Origin: Oegoconia quadripuncta
Taxonomy: Eukaryota; Arthropoda; Insecta; Lepidoptera; Autostichidae
Reading direction: 5' to 3'
Assembly (NCBI GenBank): GCA_949316235.1
Contig: OX438754.1
Coordinates: forward strand, 7,301,501 to 7,365,500
Length of the DNA stretch: 64,000 bases
In this document: piece after piece, positions 14,401 through 20,400 of the stretch
Layout: each line of letters begins with the position of its first letter
How positions within the stretch are numbered: the first letter of the stretch is position 1
Made by a program: the position numbers and the translations under genes
Notes under the pieces: model-generated
The model's input: only the letters and a program-made list of their open reading frames with translations
What the model was told of the DNA's origin: nothing
Databases searched by the model: none

Positions 14401-17400
14401 TGAACGTGGCGATGCACCATGGCTACAATACTCGTCGATAGGAAATAACATAAGACACAATAATTTAGCACTGTAGAACTCACTACATAGTCCTCACTGA
14501 TTGAATTAGGTCACTCAATGTAGTTGTTAAATTTTCAGTGACTCTGTGGGATGCCACTTTGTAGTAGCTGGCTTAAATACACATCCCCTGGACTGGGAAA
14601 CCAACTAACAATGTAGACTTACTTCATTTGTGTGCAACTAAATATCTTCTCGTGTTTGAGATTTGATACTCTGTCCCCTGATTTGGAATTAGGAATATGA
14701 GGTGTATAATAGGTGTAACAACTGGAAATATACTTCTTAGGCTTCCACATTCAAACTAGGAACTGTTATAACTTTCGCCATTTCGGTCTATAACTAGATC
14801 ACAGTTCTTTCACTCGCAATTATTACTACGAATTTAATACTAAAATATATCATGCTATCCATACATTTTTATCTACGACTTCAATCACACCTGATGCTAA
14901 GTGAAGATGAAGCCGAAGGTGGAAGCACATTGACCCGGAAGCACCATCTTATTTGGGGGACTGGCTATCTTATTTCTGACAACCGGATCACAACAATGCT
15001 ATTAACATGCTGTTTGGTGGCAGACATGCCTACCACCAACCAAACCAAGTAATAAACAGATACCTACCTCCGAATCGTAAACCCTATGTTGTTTATATTG
15101 AGTCACGGAGGCGGTCAAAAATTTCCTATATAGTTATGTCCAAAATCTACAAGATATATCAGATAAATGATACAGATTTAAGTATATTTAACTAATCTCA
15201 GTTTCGGTTTCCAGAAACAAGACGTTGATAATTCCGAGCATCATAAAACCTATAAAAATTGGAGAAGACAAATGGGATCACAGGTAAATATTTTGTATTT
15301 CATGTTAAGCACAGCGGATGGCAGTGCAGTCCAGAAGTAATAATGAAAACCAATTCACTTGGTAAACAACGTTTAATTGGAAATAATTACGACGTGAGTC
15401 ATATCAAATTGGCTTCTCGCGGCGACTGGCGCCCTCTACTAGAGCGGGCGGTGGCGTGGGACGCGGCGTGGAAGCATGCACAACGCATGACCATATAAGG
15501 TAAAGCGTCACTGAAAACAGAAGTGCATGATACGAACCGCCCTCCGCGCCCTCGCCCTTCTCATACAACTTTAAAATAAATTTATTACGCTACTAAAATA
15601 ATAACTAGCTAATCTGTCGCAAACAATCTATTTATTAATTGCATTACACCTATATATTAACATGCACTCATGACGCATTCGCATTCGCTATTCGTTTTCA
15701 ATTTGACGCGATCAATCAATAAAATTTTAACACGAGTGTTTTCGGGCTTCGGCCGGTGCCGTAAATGGTTAGTCCCGGTTGTTTTCAATTTAATGCCGGC
15801 ATTAGGACAAGTCGGTAACTACAGTGGAGAAATCGCCCAATCCGTACTGGGCTCACGTGGTCGATAATGACCCAAACTCTGTCCCAGTGAGTTGAAGTCG
15901 TGCCCTAATAGTGAAGACGTGTAAAACCGTTGGTGATGATACACAATAAACAATAATTGAACCGAAATAAATTACACAACTTGTTGAAGCTTTGTTATCT
16001 GTGGTAGTTAAAACTGTGTTACAGACAACAATGTCTTCCCCATATATTTTGTACAATAAGTAAATTTGGTAGGTACTCGTACGTAACAAATTACGTTTGC
16101 CATCTAAAGGTGTAGATACATACATATTATACATACGTACATATTATAGAGTTATGATTAATTATCAATTAAATTCATGCATCAATACAAATCATACCAT
16201 AAACTCTTCCCGTGAGTTCACAAAAGGCGATGAGTATTAGGTTATACTTTGAATACCAAAAAGCCGATACACCCCAATTAGACACTTCCTACAAATAAAT
16301 GGTATCAAAGTTAAATATTAAATCATCTCGCAAGTAAAAAAAAACATTTTGAAATATATCCAGCCGTTATGGCGATACAATGCCACAGACAGACAAAAGC
16401 TTGAAATATAACACCTCTCTTTCTGTGTCTGCAGCTAACGATTAACGGGAAAAGTTAACGATTTCTGAAGAAAATTAAATTACAAAGAGAAATGCATTGG
16501 AAAAATTATTTTGAGAAATAATTCTATGTTATACAAAACAGTGCATGATATGGAACAACCGTTTTCTCGACAATCTACGAATTGAATCGTATCGAAGTAT
16601 GAATTGTTATTGTTGACGTATTTCTGTTCCAGCAAAATGAGTTAACCGTTGAAGTGTTTGGTTTCGTGAACGTACTTACGTGCAAGAAACTCGTCGAGCG
16701 AGCCATGGCTAAGCAGTACGCAATACGTAAGCTATTACAATTTTTGAGACACATGCTTCACCAACTATCCGGCCGAGCTCTCGACCTTCTGAATTCTTAT
16801 TTGAGTAACCGAGTTCAGAGGGTTGATATCAGTGGTAATACATCGTCAGGGTCGACAGTCTGTATGGGCGTCCCACAAGGCTCCATTCTCGGACCATTTT
16901 TGTTTTTGGTTTACATAAATGACTTGCCAAACCTTGTAAACGATATACATGAAATAGTATTGTTTGCTGACGATACCTCTGTAATGTTTAAAGTAAATAG
17001 ACTAAAATTAAATTATGACGACGTGAACAATGCTATTTCTCAAATAGTAGAATGGTTTACGGCAAATAATTTGTTACTGAATGAGAAAAAAACTAAATGT
17101 GTAAAATTTGTACTGCCTAATGTCAGGGAGGTGCCCACAAATATAATGATAAAAAATGTCACTCTAGACCTTGTTGAGTCCACTGTATTTTTGGGCATTA
17201 CTTTGGACGCCAAATTACAATGGGGTCCTCATATCCATAAATTGGCGAAGAAGCTCAGCTCTGCAGCGTATGCAGTCAAAAAAATTAGACAAATATCGGA
17301 CGTAAATACTGCTAGATTAGTATATTTTAGTTATTTCCATAGCCTGATGTCTTACGGTATCTTGCTGTGGGGAAATGCCGCGGATATCAATACAATCTTT

Positions 17401-20400
17401 GTTTTACAAAAACGAGCCGTTCGCGCAATTTATCAATTGAGACCTGCAGTGTCACTTAGAGACAGATTTAAAGAGTATAATATTCTAACCTTTTCGTCAC
17501 AGTACATTTTTGAAAATCTAATATATGTCAAAAAAAATATAGCATCATTTAGGAAAAATAGTGATAAACATGATGTCAATACAAGAAATAAAGATAAACT
17601 TGCAGGTCACATAAGTCGCCTCCACAAGGTCAGTAATTCATTCAAAGGGTTATGTATACGCTTTTTCAATAAAGTTCCTGTTGATATACAAAATCTTCCT
17701 TTCAATAAATTTAAAGATACTATAAAACAGAAACTTATTAAGAAAGCATATTATAAAATATCAGATTATTTAGATGATAAACAATCATGGACATAACCAG
17801 CCCGTTCACATAACCAGGCTATTTCACAATTAATAATGAAATATTATAATATAAAATAATAATTTTGTAATATAAAAACCTTTTTTTAAAAGAGCGACCT
17901 CTCGAGTTTCTTGCTTGTTCTTCTCAGGGGAAAATTGCCTTTTGAACAAGCAGTAGCTTTAAAAATGTAAAATCTGACTATTTTAAGTGTACCCTGTGTA
18001 CCTACAAAATAAAGCATTTTTTGATTTTGATTTTGATCCCAGCCCACTTATTGTCTATCTTCAATGGTAATTAATTGATTTACTGCAGTTCTAAAAATTT
18101 ATTTAACCAATTCAATTTAAATATGTTTGGACACACAGCGCCATCTAGTTTCACAAAAGCAGTGTCTACGCCAATCTGCTAGCATCGAAAGGGAACACTA
18201 GTTTAACGTTTTGTTAACTTTACTGCACCACATATACATACCTACACTCCATTCATATATACACTCACACATGCATTTTAACTAATCCCACATACGTTAC
18301 ACCGTTCGTCATATCCCACCTCCACATCATCAACTGTCACTAACACTACAGAATATACTGCCTACTGCCACCAATGCACATCAAGTTTATGTATAATACT
18401 CAATAAACTATAGTAAATTTTATTACCATAGTTTATCTTCTTGTTCCATCGTGAACAAGCAGTTAGGCTTGGTTTATGGATACTAGATGGTTGATAAACT
18501 AGACGAAAAAGGTTTGGTAAACGTAGATACATACAAATGTTAACTTCTAAAATTTAGATTCCGCATTCATCACACAAACATATGCCCTTTGTAGGAAGGA
18601 GTCGAACACAAATTTAGACATATCAGTCAAGGTCTCTATTAATCCTACACAATACAGGTCGTTTAAATTATCTACAATCGTTAACAATTACATTGTAACT
18701 ATAATTATACTATTAAAATAACATTACCTTAACCTAAGTACAGCTGTATGTTAGTAACCGTTCATTAAATTCATTCTAAAGTACCCACTACTGTTGCAGT
18801 ATACACATATGAAAATTGTGCTATCTACAAAAAAAAAACAAAAAATACACAGGCACTAAAACACTATATCATGGTTTCTTCATATCTAAGGTAGGTAAAA
18901 AACGGTTATTTTTGCTCTTATGTTAATGTTCGCTATGGGGCAGGCGCATTTATGTGCATGTGAGTGTTCTATGTCCAACCCGTCTCTTCCCGTATGTGTT
19001 GTAAAATGCGACGTATGGGACTATATACCAAAAAACTATTCCATAGGTTTTCACATTTCAACGGCGATTTGTAAGCATTTTGTATAATACGAAAAACAAA
19101 CCGATCCACAGATCCGATTTCAAGCATTTTACTTTTAATCATCTCTGACCACCTCGAGATCTAGGGATCCAGTCAACCATAAAAATAAATTGCGACTACG
19201 ACTCAATATCTAATTCCACTTTGTTTTACTCTACATTTCAGAGAACCAGAACGAAATATTATGCTATTCTAGCGAAGACCACTATATAACAAAAGTAAGT
19301 TATTATTTATTACTACACGTGACGCTACACAGATAGCGCTTCGAGTGACTCACTTATTCATTATCATCATCATATCAGACACAAGATGTTGAATGCTGAA
19401 CAAATGATTGATTTCCAGAGCAACCAGTTGGAAGCGGCTTCAACCCTGCGACTCCTCCGTGGCTCAATGTAAACAACATTGGGTTTACGATTCAGTGGTC
19501 GCGGGTTCGATCCCCAGCGGGGTGCATCTTTAAGTACTCGGTTTGGTTGGTGGTAGGGCATTTTAAATGTCTGCCTGGCTAGCTACTACCATCTTATCTA
19601 AATCTGCCGCCAAGCAGCTAATGTTAATAGCATTGTTGTGTTCCGGTATCAGACTTATCATAGATAAGATAGCCAGTCCCCCATATGTGTTGGGGTTTCC
19701 GGGTCAGTAGGTTGCCTTCCTCCATTTCCTTCGACCTCATCTTCACTTAACATCAGGTGTGATTGAAGTCAAGTACCAACCCGTTGTTCATAAAAAATAG
19801 ACTTCTCGTTACCTTCATTAACTCGTCTGTTCACATTATATTCGAGCTACTCGCCCTGCCCACTGCAACTTCAACTTAATAATCCGCTGTATCAGTGAAT
19901 TTGGTTCTTCCACCCACGTTTTCATTCCTGATTCGATTTCGAAGTGAAACACAGAGTTCTTTGTGCCACACCAAATAAAATTAGGGTTACGTTTTGCAGT
20001 GATTTTAAGTTTTCTCGAGTTAATGTAATCCACGACGAGAGTATTGGAATAAATATAGCCAAAAGAACAGGAAAACATCAGTCATTGACAAAAAGGCTAA
20101 ATTGTTTAGGGGTTTTGTTGAGTATTAAACTCAACAACTCTTAGGAAATTGAAAGACAGCTTTGATTTAACAACGAAAAGCAGCAATTCACTCATTTTCA
20201 ATATGTGATTTAGAAAAGAAAATCTACTCTCTAACTTCTAGCAAATCGTTAGATATACAAATGATTTTGATGCAAATGTTGTCTTACGTTGAAATAAATG
20301 CTTGAAGTTTAAAGTTGCTCGCACAGCACCTGGTGGGATAAAGAGATAGATTTCCTCCTCATTAGGCACACTATATTATCATTTCATTATTTGAAATCTA

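Noticed and set aside
15215..15283. Exon 8 ending at CAG|gtaaat
   Set aside because: Phase fits, but it would remove the core strand with the Cys168 equivalent that is encoded just downstream; the longer exon with one missing base explains more. Kept as an alternative in the feature text.
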